64,000 bases of DNA from Jannaschia marina (GCF_013404595.1 NZ_JABVAX010000005.1:157273-221272), one strand, 5' to 3'; counted from the stretch's first letter, positions 26,486 through 35,825 are shown. Numbers and translations: made by a program. Notes: a model not told the origin generated them from the letters alone.

Positions 26486-26626
26486 TCAGGCTGCGGCAGG
26501 TTGCCGGCGCGGCAGGACCGTCGGCATACGGAAGAAGCGGAGCATCGCGCGGAAGGCCTCGGCCCGTTCGCGGTGGGCGCGGGCGAAGGCCTCGTCATAG
26601 GTGGGGGAGGTATGCGTCTCGATCAT
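26486..26626 (-). CDS. Small hypothetical protein, 46 aa
   Basis: A 46-residue ORF begins MIETHTSPTYDEAFARAHRE and continues with a basic amphipathic helix (RAEAFRAMLRFFRMP). AAGGAAT lies a suitable distance upstream of the ATG at 26626. Size and charge pattern recall the small basic DUF1127-like proteins of alphaproteobacteria, some of which act in RNA or phosphate metabolism, but the match is loose. It is divergent from the GcvA-type LysR gene across about 110 bases of AT-rich DNA. Confidence 0.6.
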   Translation of the reverse strand: MIETHTSPTYDEAFARAHRERAEAFRAMLRFFRMPTVLPRRQPAAA

Positions 26627-26699
26627 GGCGGCTATTCCTTCGGTTCAGGTTCGTTTCCTTGACCTCAATATGATCCGCCCGTTTCAACTTAACAAACGA

Positions 26700-26737
26700 G
26701 ACTTCCCAACGTATCGGATAAGATATACTTGATCGTT
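26700..26737 (+). promoter_or_regulatory. AT-rich promoter region with ATCGGATAAG/CTTGATCG dyad
   Basis: The bases before the LysR start include ATCGGATAAGATATACTTGA, with imperfect symmetry (CGGAT ... a few bases ... ATCCG-like) and a T-N11-A pattern as bound by LysR proteins. It would serve autoregulation and perhaps the divergent 46-aa ORF. This is a by-eye call without statistical support. Confidence 0.35.
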
Positions 26738-27682
26738 ATGTCCGATCGCCTCCCCCCGCTCACCGCCCTGCGCGCCTTCGAGGCCGCCGCCCGTCACCTC
26801 TCCTTCCAGGCCGCCGCGGGGGAGCTCAACGTCACCCCCGCCGCGCTATCGTTCCAGATCAAGTCGCTCGAGGAACACCTCGGCGCTCCCCTCTTCCATC
26901 GCCTCAACCGCCGTGTCGAACTGACCGAAGCCGGACAAGCGCTCTCGCCCCAGGCAAGCGAGGGATTTCAAACGCTTACGGCAGGTTGGCGCGCGGCGAA
27001 ACGGGTGCTCGACTCGGGCATCCTGACGGTCACCGCCGGCCCGGCCTTCACCGCGAAGTGGCTGGCGCCCCGGCTCTTCGACTTCGCCGGCAGCCACCCC
27101 GAGATCGAGCTGCGCTTCGCCGCGACCCTGCGGATGCTCGACTTCGCCACGGATGACGTCGATATCGCCATCCGCTTCGGTCCAATCGATGTCGCCGACG
27201 ATCCGTCGCTCCACCTTGCGCTGACGATCGAGGAATGGGTGACGCCGATGATGCACCCTGATCTCGTGCCGAAGTATCCGACCGTCGAGAGCCTGCTCGA
27301 CGCCACCTTCATCTTCGACGACTCGATGAAATTCCTGAAGAACACCGTCTCCTGGGCCGATTGGTTCGGCACCCACGACCTCGACACGCCGGACCTGCAC
27401 GGCACCCACTTCAGCCAGGCCGACCACGCCATCGACGCCGCGCAATCGGGGGCGGGCGTCGTGCTGGGGCGGATCAGCCTGGGCGAGACGGCCCTGCGGC
27501 AAGGAAGCCTCGTGGCACCTTTCGAGACCGGGCTGATGCCCCGCGCCAACTTCCGCGTCCTCTGCCCGAAGGGGGCCGAGACGCGCCCCGGCACCCGGGC
27601 CTTCCTCGACTGGCTCGCGCGTGAGGCGGGGCGCATGGAGGGGCTGCGCGACGGGCGGCGCATCGTGCGCGCGGGGGACTAG
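26738..27682 (+). CDS. LysR-family regulator, GcvA type
   Basis: This 314-residue regulator has the characteristic GcvA-subgroup start LPPLTALRAFEAAARHLSF, a winged helix-turn-helix to about residue 65 (LNVTPAALSFQIKSLEEHL) and the ligand domain after about 90. In relatives, such proteins regulate glycine cleavage, beta-lactamase or metabolic genes. The ATG at 26738 is preferred over an in-frame TTG at 26729. The target is unknown; the AT-rich divergent region suggests autoregulation. Confidence 0.92.
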   Translation: MSDRLPPLTALRAFEAAARHLSFQAAAGELNVTPAALSFQIKSLEEHLGAPLFHRLNRRVELTEAGQALSPQASEGFQTLTAGWRAAKRVLDSGILTVTAGPAFTAKWLAPRLFDFAGSHPEIELRFAATLRMLDFATDDVDIAIRFGPIDVADDPSLHLALTIEEWVTPMMHPDLVPKYPTVESLLDATFIFDDSMKFLKNTVSWADWFGTHDLDTPDLHGTHFSQADHAIDAAQSGAGVVLGRISLGETALRQGSLVAPFETGLMPRANFRVLCPKGAETRPGTRAFLDWLAREAGRMEGLRDGRRIVRAGD

Positions 27683-27710
27683 ACGCACGGTCATCGACCA
27701 CCCGCGCAGG

Positions 27711-27741
27711 AAAAAGCCCGCCCCGGTTTCCCGGAACGGGC
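27711..27741 (-). terminator. Rho-independent terminator of ydcH
   Basis: On the minus strand GCCCG (27741-27737) pairs with CGGGC (27720-27716), and CCGG with CCGG inside, with two mismatches and a GAAA loop, followed by TTTTT at 27715-27711. It ends the ydcH transcript and lies 29 bases after the convergent LysR gene. Confidence 0.85.
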
Positions 27742-27761
27742 GGCGACCGCATCAGGTCGGA

Positions 27762-27935
27762 TCAATGCGCGGTGGCGCTGAGCTTCTCGATCTCCTGCTT
27801 GATCGCCAGCTTCCGCTTCTTGAGCTGGCTCAGCGCAAGACTGTCCACCCCCGGGCTGCGGGCCTCGGCCTCGACCTGCTGAGAGAGAACCTCATGTTTC
27901 TTTCGCAACTCCGACAGATGGGACGTGAGCGACAT
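27762..27935 (-). CDS. YdcH family protein (DUF465)
   Basis: This 57-residue protein is all helix and charged (starting MSLTSHLSELRKKHEVLSQQ; KKRKLAIKQEIEKL near the end), as expected for the DUF465/YdcH family of short coiled-coil proteins. It was too short for routine ORF listing but has a GAGGAGAATGCC ribosome site before the ATG at 27935 and its own strong terminator. Its function is unknown. Confidence 0.88.
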   Translation of the reverse strand: MSLTSHLSELRKKHEVLSQQVEAEARSPGVDSLALSQLKKRKLAIKQEIEKLSATAH

Positions 27936-28039
27936 GGCATTCTCCTCTGATGTTGATTACCCTCCGATAGCAGCACACCGCCCCCCCGCCTGTCACGGGT
28001 TTTCCCGGTCGGGCGGCAGTTTGTTGCGGCCGATATCCT

Positions 28040-28774
28040 TCATTCCAGCAGGAGTGCGCCGCCGTGTCGCAGTACCCGTTCCGCCGCCGCGCTGTGGTCG
28101 TTGCCGTCGTCCAGATGGGCCGGGCCCTCGTGCAGCACGAGCGGAGCGAGAAGCCGCATCGCGGCGCGCCGCCCCTTCCGGCCCTGCACCAGCACACGCT
28201 GCGCGGCCCGCCCCGCCCGCGCCGCGATCGGTAGGACGACGAGCGCGCCGAGCCGCGGCGAGAGGCCGACGATCATCTCCTCGAACCGGTCGGCGCGGGC
28301 GATCAGTGTGACGCTGCCCTTCGGTCCCGCCCGGCGCACCGCTGCGTCGAGCCAGCGCGGGAAGTCCCCCGCGTCGCGCAACGCCGCCTCGCGCGCAATG
28401 TCCGCCGTGGGTCGCCCGCTGCCGGCGGCGAAGTAGGGCGGATTGCAGATCACGTGATCGAAGCTGCGCCGCACGGCAGAAGGCGGGTCGAGCGCATCGC
28501 CCTCGACAACCTCGGCCCCGCCGTTCCGCCGGGCCAGCGCGGCCGTCTCCGGGTCGCATTCCACGCCGGTGAGCGAGACGCCGGGCACCCGATGCCCGAG
28601 GCAATACATCGCAGCGCCCACACCACAGCCCAGATCGAGCACGCGCTCCCCCGCCCGCGCCGGACAGGCGGCGGCCAGCAAGACGGCGTCGCTGCCGGCG
28701 CGAAAGCCGCGTGCCGGTTGCAGAAGCGTCAGGCGACCGCCGAGAAAGGCGTCGCGCGTGGTCTCGCCGGTCAC
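28040..28774 (-). CDS. tRNA1(Val) (adenine(37)-N6)-methyltransferase family protein
   Basis: The 244-residue protein has the N6-adenine methyltransferase motif NPPYF (111-115) and the SAM-binding LDLGCGVG (46-53). RFRAGSDAVLLAAA-type residues (here ARGFRAGSDAVLLAAACP) are typical of the TrmN6/YfiC family, which modifies A37 of a valine tRNA. The start is GTG at 28774, overlapping the upstream stop (GTGA), so it is coupled with the DUF2007 gene. The precise tRNA target is inferred from the family. Confidence 0.88.
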   Translation of the reverse strand: MTGETTRDAFLGGRLTLLQPARGFRAGSDAVLLAAACPARAGERVLDLGCGVGAAMYCLGHRVPGVSLTGVECDPETAALARRNGGAEVVEGDALDPPSAVRRSFDHVICNPPYFAAGSGRPTADIAREAALRDAGDFPRWLDAAVRRAGPKGSVTLIARADRFEEMIVGLSPRLGALVVLPIAARAGRAAQRVLVQGRKGRRAAMRLLAPLVLHEGPAHLDDGNDHSAAAERVLRHGGALLLE

Positions 28775-28986
28775 GCGCTGACGGCGATGCCGTTGTCGAC
28801 CATCACGTCCCGCGCGGCATCCAGATCGTCCGTGGCGACCATCATCCGCCGCGGCAAGATGCCGATAGACCCTTCGAGGACCGAGATGTTTTCATCGAGG
28901 ACGAAGCACTCTATGTCTTCGCCGTCCAGAAGGGCGGTGGCAAAGGCGATGATCGACGGGTCGTTGGTGCGCAGCAGTTCCCTCAT
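28771..28986 (-). CDS. DUF2007 domain protein (putative signal transducing protein)
   Basis: This 71-residue protein (MRELLRTNDPSIIAFATALL and so on) fits DUF2007, a ferredoxin-like fold related to PII-type proteins. The hydrophobic core ILPRRMMVATDDLDAARDVM is visible. It is divergent from the polyprenyl synthetase gene, with 48 bases between the starts. It overlaps the next gene by GTGA. The family function is unknown. Confidence 0.85.
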   Translation of the reverse strand: MRELLRTNDPSIIAFATALLDGEDIECFVLDENISVLEGSIGILPRRMMVATDDLDAARDVMVDNGIAVSA

Positions 28987-29034
28987 GGACAGACAGCTAG
29001 GAGCGCACCGCCGCCTTGTCGAGGACCAGAAGTG

Positions 29035-30027
29035 ATGACCGAAGCGAAACCGATCAAGCCCCATGAACGCCTCGCCGCCGCGCTGGCCGACGACATGGCG
29101 GACGTCGGCACGCTCATCACCGCGCGCATGGCCTCCGAGAACGCGCCACGCATCCCCGAGGTCACCGCACATCTGGTCGAGGCCGGGGGCAAGCGGGTGC
29201 GCCCGCTGCTGACGGTCGCGGCGGCGCGGCTCTGCGGCTACGCGGGCGGCGACCATGTGAAGCTCGCCGCGACGGTCGAGTTCATCCACACCGCGACGCT
29301 CCTGCACGACGACGTCGTCGACGAGAGCCGGCAGCGGCGCGGCCGCCCCACGGCCAACCTCCTCTGGGACAACCAGTCGAGCATCCTCGTGGGCGACTAC
29401 CTCTTTGCCCGCGCCTTCCAGCTCATGGTCGAGACCGGCAGCCTTCGCATCCTCGACATCCTCTCGGGGGCCGCCGCCACGATCGCCGAGGGCGAGGTGC
29501 TGCAACTGACGGCGGCGCGCAACCTCTCCACCACCGAGGAGACCTACCTGCGGGTCGTGCGCGGCAAGACCGCCGCGCTCTTCCAGGCCGCCTGCGAAAG
29601 CGGGGCCGTCGTCGCCGGCGCATCCGAGGATCACGTCGCGGCCCTCGCCGCGTTCGGCGACGCGCTCGGCATCTCCTTCCAGATCATCGACGACTGGCTC
29701 GATTACGGCGGAGCCGGGGACGGGATCGGCAAGAACCTCGGCGACGACTTCCGCGAGGGCAAGCTGACCCTGCCGGTGATCCGCGCGCTGGCCCGCGGCG
29801 ATGCGGCCGAGCGCACGTTCTGGCGTGACGCGCTGGAGCGGGGCAAGTCCGATGATCTCGACCGCGCGCGCGCCATCCTCGCTCGTCACGGTACGCTCGA
29901 GGAAACCCGGCTCGAGGCCATCGCCTGGCGCGACCGGGCCAAGGCGGCGCTGGCCCGCCTGCCGGAGAGCGACCTGCGCGACATGCTGGGCGACCTGGCC
30001 GACTACGTGGTCGCGCGCGCGCTCTAG
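29035..30027 (+). CDS. ispB: Polyprenyl (probably decaprenyl) diphosphate synthase
   Basis: The 330-residue trans-prenyltransferase makes the long side chain of ubiquinone. The two aspartate-rich motifs are DDVVD (92-96) and DDWLD (219-223), and GGKRVRP (51-57) binds isopentenyl diphosphate. Residues at positions -4/-5 of the first motif are small (TATLL), consistent with a long product; C50 is expected for alphaproteobacteria. Its stop overlaps the ispE stop on the other strand (CTAG). Confidence 0.93.
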   Translation: MTEAKPIKPHERLAAALADDMADVGTLITARMASENAPRIPEVTAHLVEAGGKRVRPLLTVAAARLCGYAGGDHVKLAATVEFIHTATLLHDDVVDESRQRRGRPTANLLWDNQSSILVGDYLFARAFQLMVETGSLRILDILSGAAATIAEGEVLQLTAARNLSTTEETYLRVVRGKTAALFQAACESGAVVAGASEDHVAALAAFGDALGISFQIIDDWLDYGGAGDGIGKNLGDDFREGKLTLPVIRALARGDAAERTFWRDALERGKSDDLDRARAILARHGTLEETRLEAIAWRDRAKAALARLPESDLRDMLGDLADYVVARAL

Positions 30028-30815
30028 CGCAGGGTGCAGGCGCGCACCCACCAGCCGGGGCGTGCGAGGGCCGCCGCCGCCGTCTCCGCGACGGCCCGTG
30101 ACGGGTAAAGGCCAAAGCATGTCGCCCCCGATCCCGACATCCGGGCAAGGGTGGCTCCGGTCCCGCCGATTGCAGCCAGCGCCGTGCCGATCTCCGGCGC
30201 AAGGCTGCGCGCCGGCGCTTCGAGGTCGTTGCGCATGGTCCCGAGCCACGGGATCAGCTCCGCCGCATCCGCCCAATCCGGCAGCGCGCCCATGTCGGCA
30301 TTGTTCGGCCTGGCGAGCGCCGCGAAGACCTTTGGCGTCGCCACCGCGACCCCGGGATTCACGAGGACGGCGGGCAGCGATGGCAGCGCCACCGGCTCCA
30401 CCTGTTCCCCGATCCCCCGCATCCGCGCGCCCCGCGCCAGAAGGCAGACGGGCACGTCCGCGCCAAGCGTCTCCGCCACCTCGGGCCCCGGCTCCGCGCC
30501 GACGAGCCGCAGCGCGGCCGCGGCGTCCGAGGAGCCGCCGCCGAGGCCCGCGGGATGGGGCAGGTTCTTCTCGAGGGAGACCGCCCGCCGCACCCCGACA
30601 TGCGACAGCGCGCGCCGGATCAGATTGCTGTAGCCCGTGGGCACCCCCGCCGCGAAGGGCCCCGTCACCGTCAGCCCGTCGCCCGCCCCCGCCGCCAGCC
30701 GGTCGCCCACATCCGCGAAGGCCACGAGCGAGTCGAGCAGATGGTAGCCGTCCGCACGGCGGCCGGTGACATGCAGCGTCAGGTTGACCTTCGCGGGCGC
30801 GAAGCCGGGCTCCAT
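30024..30815 (-). CDS. ispE: 4-(cytidine 5'-diphospho)-2-C-methyl-D-erythritol kinase
   Basis: The 263-residue GHMP kinase phosphorylates CDP-methylerythritol in the MEP pathway, which supplies the precursors used by the opposite ispB gene. The ATP loop is PAGLGGGSSDAAA (88-100), and the N-terminal PAKVNLTLHV (7-16) holds the substrate-side lysine (Lys9). It starts 8 bases after the TPR gene, so they are likely co-transcribed. Its stop shares CTAG with the ispB stop. Confidence 0.95.
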   Translation of the reverse strand: MEPGFAPAKVNLTLHVTGRRADGYHLLDSLVAFADVGDRLAAGAGDGLTVTGPFAAGVPTGYSNLIRRALSHVGVRRAVSLEKNLPHPAGLGGGSSDAAAALRLVGAEPGPEVAETLGADVPVCLLARGARMRGIGEQVEPVALPSLPAVLVNPGVAVATPKVFAALARPNNADMGALPDWADAAELIPWLGTMRNDLEAPARSLAPEIGTALAAIGGTGATLARMSGSGATCFGLYPSRAVAETAAAALARPGWWVRACTLR

Positions 30816-30823
30816 CGGTCGGA

Positions 30824-32509
30824 TCAGTTGTCGTCGGAGGCCGCTTCGATCGGGCCGACGCCGCCCTCCTCCTCGAGCACGACATCGAGGCCCACGTCGA
30901 GCTTGCGGCGGATGCGCTCCACCTGCTCCTCAGGCTCGAGCGAGAGCGCACGTTGCCACTGGAACCGCGCCTCGCGCTTGCGTCCGACCGCCCAGAGCAC
31001 GTCGCCCAGGTGGTCGTTGATGAGCGGATCGAGCGGCCGCAACTCCACGGCGCGCTCCATCGGGTCGACGGCCTCCTCGTAGCGGCCGAGACGGTAGAGC
31101 ACCCAGCCCAGACTGTCGGTAATGTAGCCGTCGTTCGGGCGCGCCTCGACCGCGCGCTCGATCATGTCGAGCGCCTCGTCGAGTTTGATGCGCTGCTCCA
31201 CGAGCCCGTAGCCGAGGTAGTTCAGTACGTTCGGATTGCCGGGGTTCAATTCGAGCGCGCGGCGGAAGTCGGCTTCGGCCGCGTCCCATTCTCCCATGCG
31301 CTCGTGCGCGATGCCGCGCGCATAGAACAGAAGCCAATTGCGCTCCGTCACCTCGGGCAGAAGGTCGATCGCGCGGTCGTAGGCGGCCGCCGCTTCCTCG
31401 TAGCGGTCGAGCCGGCGCGCAAGGTCCGCCGCCGCCGCCCAGACCTCCACCTTGTCGCCGTGGCTCTCGGTCAGCGCGGTCAGCGCCGCGAGCGCCGCCT
31501 CGTCCTCGCCGGCGGCATGCATCACGTCGGCCCGCGCGATCTCGGCCTCCCAGAACGACGGGTTGTCCTCCGGGATGCCGTCGAGCGCCTCCGCCGCGAG
31601 CTCCAGCTGGTCCTGCGATTCGAGCAGCTGCGCCGTCAGAACGGCCGCCTCCACGTGGTCGGGCCGCAGAAGGCCCACGGCCCTGGCGCTGGAGATGGTG
31701 TATGTGGTGGAGGTCTCGCCCGCCAGAAGGGCCGCGAATACGAAGTAGGCCTCCGCCATCCCGTCGCGCGCATCGCGCAACAGGTCGAACGGCAAGGTCT
31801 CCCCGGCCTCGAGCCGCGCCTGCACGTCGCGCAGGAGGGCGGAACTCGTCACGTCGTTCGCCGCCGTCACCAGCTCCAGCGCATCCTCGCTCCGCCCGAG
31901 CTGCGAGAGGACCTGCGCGTGGGCGGCAATGCCGCGCGCGGTGGCCGAAAGCGGCCCGCTTTCGGATTCGCCCGACATGATGACGTCGGCGGCGGCGTAA
32001 TCGCCCTCGAGCGCCAGCAGGTATGCCTTGTGCCGCAACGCGAAGGAGGTGAAGGCCTCGGTCTCCGCAAGCTCGTCGAAGGCGATGAGCGCGGCCTCGG
32101 TCTCGCCCCGGGCCGCCGCGACCCACCCTTTCAGTAGCCCGTCGAGCAGCGGACCGCCGACCGTCTCCTCCAGCAGGGTATCGACGGTCGCGTAGTCGCC
32201 GTCGATCAGCGCCTTCACCAGCCGCGCGTTGCTCGCGAACTGGCTCGGCATTCCGGCCTCCTCCAGAAGGTCGGCCACGTCGACCGCCGTTTCCACGTCG
32301 CCCAGCACCGCGAAGATGATGAGCGCGTTCTCCAGGATCTGCGGATCCCTCTCGCCGCTCTCCACGAGATCGGCATAGCTGTCGCCCGCGGCGGCGTAGT
32401 CGTTGTTGAACCCCGCGATCCGCGCCGAGAGATAGGGCCCGGCCACCCCCTGGGCGAGGGCCGGCAGCGGTGCCAGGACGGTTGCGGCCAGAAGCAGGGA
32501 ACGGAGCAT
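30824..32509 (-). CDS. Secreted tetratricopeptide repeat protein
   Basis: The 561-residue protein has a signal peptide (MLRSLLLAATVLAPLPALA, cleavage before QG). It carries a series of helical TPR units, clearest in the C-terminal half (GNPNVLNYLGYGLVEQRIK, NDGYITDSLGWVLYRLGRYE, DPLINDHLGDVLWAVGRKRE). The last two repeat types are typical of the large Rhodobacteraceae TPR proteins that assist lipid or outer-membrane assembly. The acidic tail ends VLEEEGGVGPIEAASDDN. It is likely periplasmic, with an unknown partner. It is co-directional with ispE. Confidence 0.88.
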   Translation of the reverse strand: MLRSLLLAATVLAPLPALAQGVAGPYLSARIAGFNNDYAAAGDSYADLVESGERDPQILENALIIFAVLGDVETAVDVADLLEEAGMPSQFASNARLVKALIDGDYATVDTLLEETVGGPLLDGLLKGWVAAARGETEAALIAFDELAETEAFTSFALRHKAYLLALEGDYAAADVIMSGESESGPLSATARGIAAHAQVLSQLGRSEDALELVTAANDVTSSALLRDVQARLEAGETLPFDLLRDARDGMAEAYFVFAALLAGETSTTYTISSARAVGLLRPDHVEAAVLTAQLLESQDQLELAAEALDGIPEDNPSFWEAEIARADVMHAAGEDEAALAALTALTESHGDKVEVWAAAADLARRLDRYEEAAAAYDRAIDLLPEVTERNWLLFYARGIAHERMGEWDAAEADFRRALELNPGNPNVLNYLGYGLVEQRIKLDEALDMIERAVEARPNDGYITDSLGWVLYRLGRYEEAVDPMERAVELRPLDPLINDHLGDVLWAVGRKREARFQWQRALSLEPEEQVERIRRKLDVGLDVVLEEEGGVGPIEAASDDN

Positions 32510-32660
32510 GACATACCTCTCTCGCGGGCCGGAGACCTCGCGTTTTGGCCACGCTAGGCGGCGGGGTCCGCGGATGCAACGCACCGTCGTCCGCGGCGGG
32601 TCCGTCCCGGCGCGACGGCCCTGCGGCATCGCGCGATCGTGATCCCCGATGCGCCGGCCG

Positions 32661-34307
32661 TCACATGTTGGGGTAGTTCGGGCCGTCGCCGCCCTGCGGG
32701 GTCGTCCAGATGATGTTCTGGGACGGATCCTTGATGTCGCAGGTCTTGCAGTGAACGCAGTTCTGGAAGTTGATCTGGAACTTCGTCTCCGCGCCCTCGC
32801 CCACGAATTCGTAGACGCCGGCCGGGCAATACCTTGCCGACGGACCGGCGTATTTCGGCAGGTTCACATCGACAGGCACGCTCGCATCCTTCAGCGTCAG
32901 ATGCGCGGGCTGGCTTTCCTCGTGGTTGGTGAAGCTGAAGGCCACGTTGGTCAGCCGGTCGAAGCTGAGCTTGCCGTCGGGCTTCGGATAGTCGATTTCC
33001 TTGTGCTTCGCGGCCTCCTCTGTGGCGGCCGCGTCCGTCTTCCCGTGCGAGACGTTGAGCGGCGACCAGCCGGTCAGGTTGCGCAGCCACATGTCGGCAC
33101 CGCCCACCACCAGCGACGCGGTCAGCCCGTACTTCGACCAGAGCGGCTTGACGTTGCGCACGCGCTTGAGGTCCTTGCCGATCGCGCCCTCGCGCACCTC
33201 CGTGTCGTAGGCGTCGAGCACATCGCCCTCGCGCCCCGACTGGATCGCCTCGAACGCGGCCTCGGCGGCCGCCTTGCCCGAGAGCATGGCGTTATGGTTG
33301 CCCTTGATGCGCGGCACGTTGACCATGCCCGCCGAACAGCCGAGCAGCACGCCGCCCGGGAAGGCCGTCTTCGGCAGCGACTGGTAGCCGCCCTCGGTGA
33401 TGGCCCGCGCGCCGTAGGCCACGCGCTTGCCGCCTTCCAGAAGTTCCGCGACCATCGGGTGATGCTTGAACCGCTGGAACTCCATGTAGGGGAAGACATG
33501 GGGATTGCGGTAATTGAGGTGAACGACGAAGCCGACGTAGATCTGGTTGTTATCGAGGTGGTAGATGAACGACCCGCCACCCGCGTTCTTGCCGAGCGGC
33601 CAGCCCATCGTGTGCAGCACCTTGCCGGGCTGATGCTTGGCGGGGTCGATCTCCCAGATTTCCTTCATCCCGATGCCGTACTTCTGCACGTCGGACCCGG
33701 CGTCGAGCTTGTGATGCGCAATCACCTGCTTGGAGAGCGAGCCGCGCACGCCCTCTGCCAGCATGACGTATTTGCCGTGCAGCTCCATGCCCGGCTCGTA
33801 GCCGGCACCATGCGTGCCGTCGGGGTTCTTGCCGAACTCGCCGGCCACGACGCCCTTCACCCGCTCGCCGTCCATCACCAGTTCCGAGCAGGCCATGCCG
33901 GGGAAGATCTCGACGCCCAGCTCCTCGGCCTGCTCCGCCATCCAGCGGCAGACGTTGCCCATCGAGACGACGTAGTTGCCATGGTTGTTCATCAGGGGCG
34001 GCATGACGGCGTTCGGGACGCGCACCTTGCCTTCTTCGCCAAGGACGTAGAACGCGTCCGAGGTGACGGGCACGTTGAGCGGCGCGCCCTTGTCCTTCCA
34101 GTCGGGGATGAGCGCATCGAGCCCGGCCGGGTCGAGCACGGCCCCCGAGAGGATATGCGCCCCGACCTCGGAGCCCTTCTCGAGGACGACGACGTTCAGG
34201 TCCGCGTCCAGTTGCTTCAGACGGATCGCCGCCGAGAGCCCCGCGGGCCCCGCACCGACGATGACAACGTCGTATTCCATCGCTTCGCGCTCGATTGCGT
34301 CGGCCAT
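32661..34307 (-). CDS. Electron transfer flavoprotein-ubiquinone oxidoreductase
   Basis: This 548-residue membrane-bound enzyme passes electrons from ETF to ubiquinone. The FAD-binding GAGPAG is at residues 18-23. The C-terminal 4Fe-4S cluster ligands are visible as Cys494 and the trio Cys517, Cys520 and Cys523 (NCVHCKTC). CSAGMVNVPRIKGNHNAM and SFIYHLDNNQIYVGFVVHL are strongly conserved. The ATG at 34307 is chosen over a longer frame upstream. It is a single gene, without etfAB adjacent. Confidence 0.96.
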   Translation of the reverse strand: MADAIEREAMEYDVVIVGAGPAGLSAAIRLKQLDADLNVVVLEKGSEVGAHILSGAVLDPAGLDALIPDWKDKGAPLNVPVTSDAFYVLGEEGKVRVPNAVMPPLMNNHGNYVVSMGNVCRWMAEQAEELGVEIFPGMACSELVMDGERVKGVVAGEFGKNPDGTHGAGYEPGMELHGKYVMLAEGVRGSLSKQVIAHHKLDAGSDVQKYGIGMKEIWEIDPAKHQPGKVLHTMGWPLGKNAGGGSFIYHLDNNQIYVGFVVHLNYRNPHVFPYMEFQRFKHHPMVAELLEGGKRVAYGARAITEGGYQSLPKTAFPGGVLLGCSAGMVNVPRIKGNHNAMLSGKAAAEAAFEAIQSGREGDVLDAYDTEVREGAIGKDLKRVRNVKPLWSKYGLTASLVVGGADMWLRNLTGWSPLNVSHGKTDAAATEEAAKHKEIDYPKPDGKLSFDRLTNVAFSFTNHEESQPAHLTLKDASVPVDVNLPKYAGPSARYCPAGVYEFVGEGAETKFQINFQNCVHCKTCDIKDPSQNIIWTTPQGGDGPNYPNM

Positions 34308-34474
34308 CCCCGGGCTCCCTGTCTGTCTCTCCAAATCTGGCCCCATATGCTCGCATGTGTCGCAAGCGTCAACGCCTGCGCAACATCGTGTCGCAGCGTT
34401 TCGCCGCACTGCGTCACGTCACTTCGCCGCGGGGGGCCGCTTGTTGCCCGAACGACGCCCGCCGGAGGCCCGGA

Positions 34475-35263
34475 TCAACCGGGCGGACCCTCCGTGACGC
34501 GCACCTCCTGCGACAGGAAGGTGGCGAACCCGAAGGACGTCAGGAACGACACCTCCGCCGCGTCCCGTCCCACGCCGATCACCGCCATCTCGCCGGGCCG
34601 CGCCATCCCGGTGGCGTCGACGAGGTGCCAGCCGCCGTCGAGCCAGACCTCGGCCGCCGCGTGGAAGTCCGGCGGCTCGACCCCCGGCGCATAGACCGAG
34701 GCCATGCGCGCGGGGATGCCCGAGGCCCGCGCGAAGGCGATCAGCACATGGGCATAGTCGCGGCAGACCCCGCGCCGCGACAGGAAGGTGTCCCGCGCCG
34801 TCGTCGCCACCGTGCTGCCTTCGGGGTCGTATGTGAAATGCGTCTCGATCCAGTCGCGCACCGCCGCGATGAGCCCGCCGCCCGCGAGGCCCGCGAAGTC
34901 GTCCATCAGCACAGCCTCGAAATCCTCGGACGGGCAGTAGCGCGACGGCATCAGGAACGGCGTCACATCCGCATCGAGCCCGCGCACCGGCGTCGCCTCG
35001 AAGATCTCGAGCTCAGGCGCGTCGCGCGTCACCTCCACCGTCGCGGTATAGGTCGCGTCGAACTGCCCGTTCGCCTCCATCCAGGCGCGGGTGCCGACTC
35101 CCGCTTCGGCCGCGATTCGCCGGAACTCCGCCACCGGCGTCGTCCAGAGCGCGTCTTCCACCACCCGCTGCCCGGGCGTGCGCGCCACCTCGACCTGCAG
35201 AAGCAGGTCGCACGGGGCCTCGAAGGCGTAGGAGAGGCGCGCGTCGATGCGGAGGTCGGTCAT
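34475..35263 (-). CDS. Transglutaminase-like cysteine protease family protein
   Basis: The 262-residue protein has a transglutaminase-like fold with a complete catalytic triad: Cys167 in RRGVCRDYAH, His201 in DFHAAAEVW and Asp216 in HLVDATG. The first 100 residues form the beta-rich N-terminal domain seen in bacterial homologues. It probably acts as a cytoplasmic peptidase or amidase rather than a cross-linker. It has no signal peptide. The gene is co-directional with the ybjN-like gene upstream (38 bases apart). Confidence 0.88.
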   Translation of the reverse strand: MTDLRIDARLSYAFEAPCDLLLQVEVARTPGQRVVEDALWTTPVAEFRRIAAEAGVGTRAWMEANGQFDATYTATVEVTRDAPELEIFEATPVRGLDADVTPFLMPSRYCPSEDFEAVLMDDFAGLAGGGLIAAVRDWIETHFTYDPEGSTVATTARDTFLSRRGVCRDYAHVLIAFARASGIPARMASVYAPGVEPPDFHAAAEVWLDGGWHLVDATGMARPGEMAVIGVGRDAAEVSFLTSFGFATFLSQEVRVTEGPPG

Positions 35264-35301
35264 TCCTGCTCAGATATGCCGATCGCGCTCCGCGCCCAGC
35301 C

Positions 35302-35766
35302 TCACCAGTCGATGAAATCCTCGAAGTCCTCGATCAGCAGGCGCCAGAAGTCGAGGTTGTAGGCAAAGCTCTCGGTGCTGTTGCCCGCCTCGGCCAGCAC
35401 CACGTCCATGCGGATGAACGGGTCGCCCTCGTCGTCAACGAAGGCCCGCCCGAAGCGGTTCTCGCGGTTCCAGTCGTTGATGCGCTTGGCGTTCATCGGA
35501 ATATCGAGGTCGTATCCCGAGGAGAACTGCACCGAGGTGCATTGCGTGCCGTTGTTGCAGCCGTAGAAGAACACCGAGAAATTCGACTCCGACACCTTGG
35601 AGCTGATCTTCGGATCGCCCAGGTCGTCGGTGCCCATGGTGGCCAGGTACCCCGCCTCCTGCATGGCGCGCTGCACCCGCTCCGGGTCGGAGGCGCTGAT
35701 CATGTCCTGGGCGAACGCGCTCCCGGCGACGCCGGCCGCGAGCGCGGCGATTGCGACTGTCTTCAT
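35302..35766 (-). CDS. YbjN domain-containing secreted protein
   Basis: This 154-residue protein has a cleavable signal peptide (MKTVAIAALAAGVAGSAFA) followed by a YbjN-like domain (about 30-150). Two cysteines (CNNGTQC) lie close together and could form a disulfide in the periplasm. The conserved segments INDWNRENRFGRAFVDDEGD and WRLLIEDFEDFIDW are seen. The function of these proteins is not established. It lies 59 bases beyond the smc stop. Confidence 0.88.
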   Translation of the reverse strand: MKTVAIAALAAGVAGSAFAQDMISASDPERVQRAMQEAGYLATMGTDDLGDPKISSKVSESNFSVFFYGCNNGTQCTSVQFSSGYDLDIPMNAKRINDWNRENRFGRAFVDDEGDPFIRMDVVLAEAGNSTESFAYNLDFWRLLIEDFEDFIDW

Positions 35767-35825
35767 GTAAAAAAACCCCCGTTACACTGATCCGACCGTG
35801 GCCCCTCGGCCCGGGCGGGGTCAAG

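Noticed and set aside
28987..30951. Minus-strand frame spanning ispB and joining DUF2007
   Set aside because: Only the final 71 residues resemble a family. The upstream part is antisense to a certain gene, so the DUF2007 start at 28986 was used.
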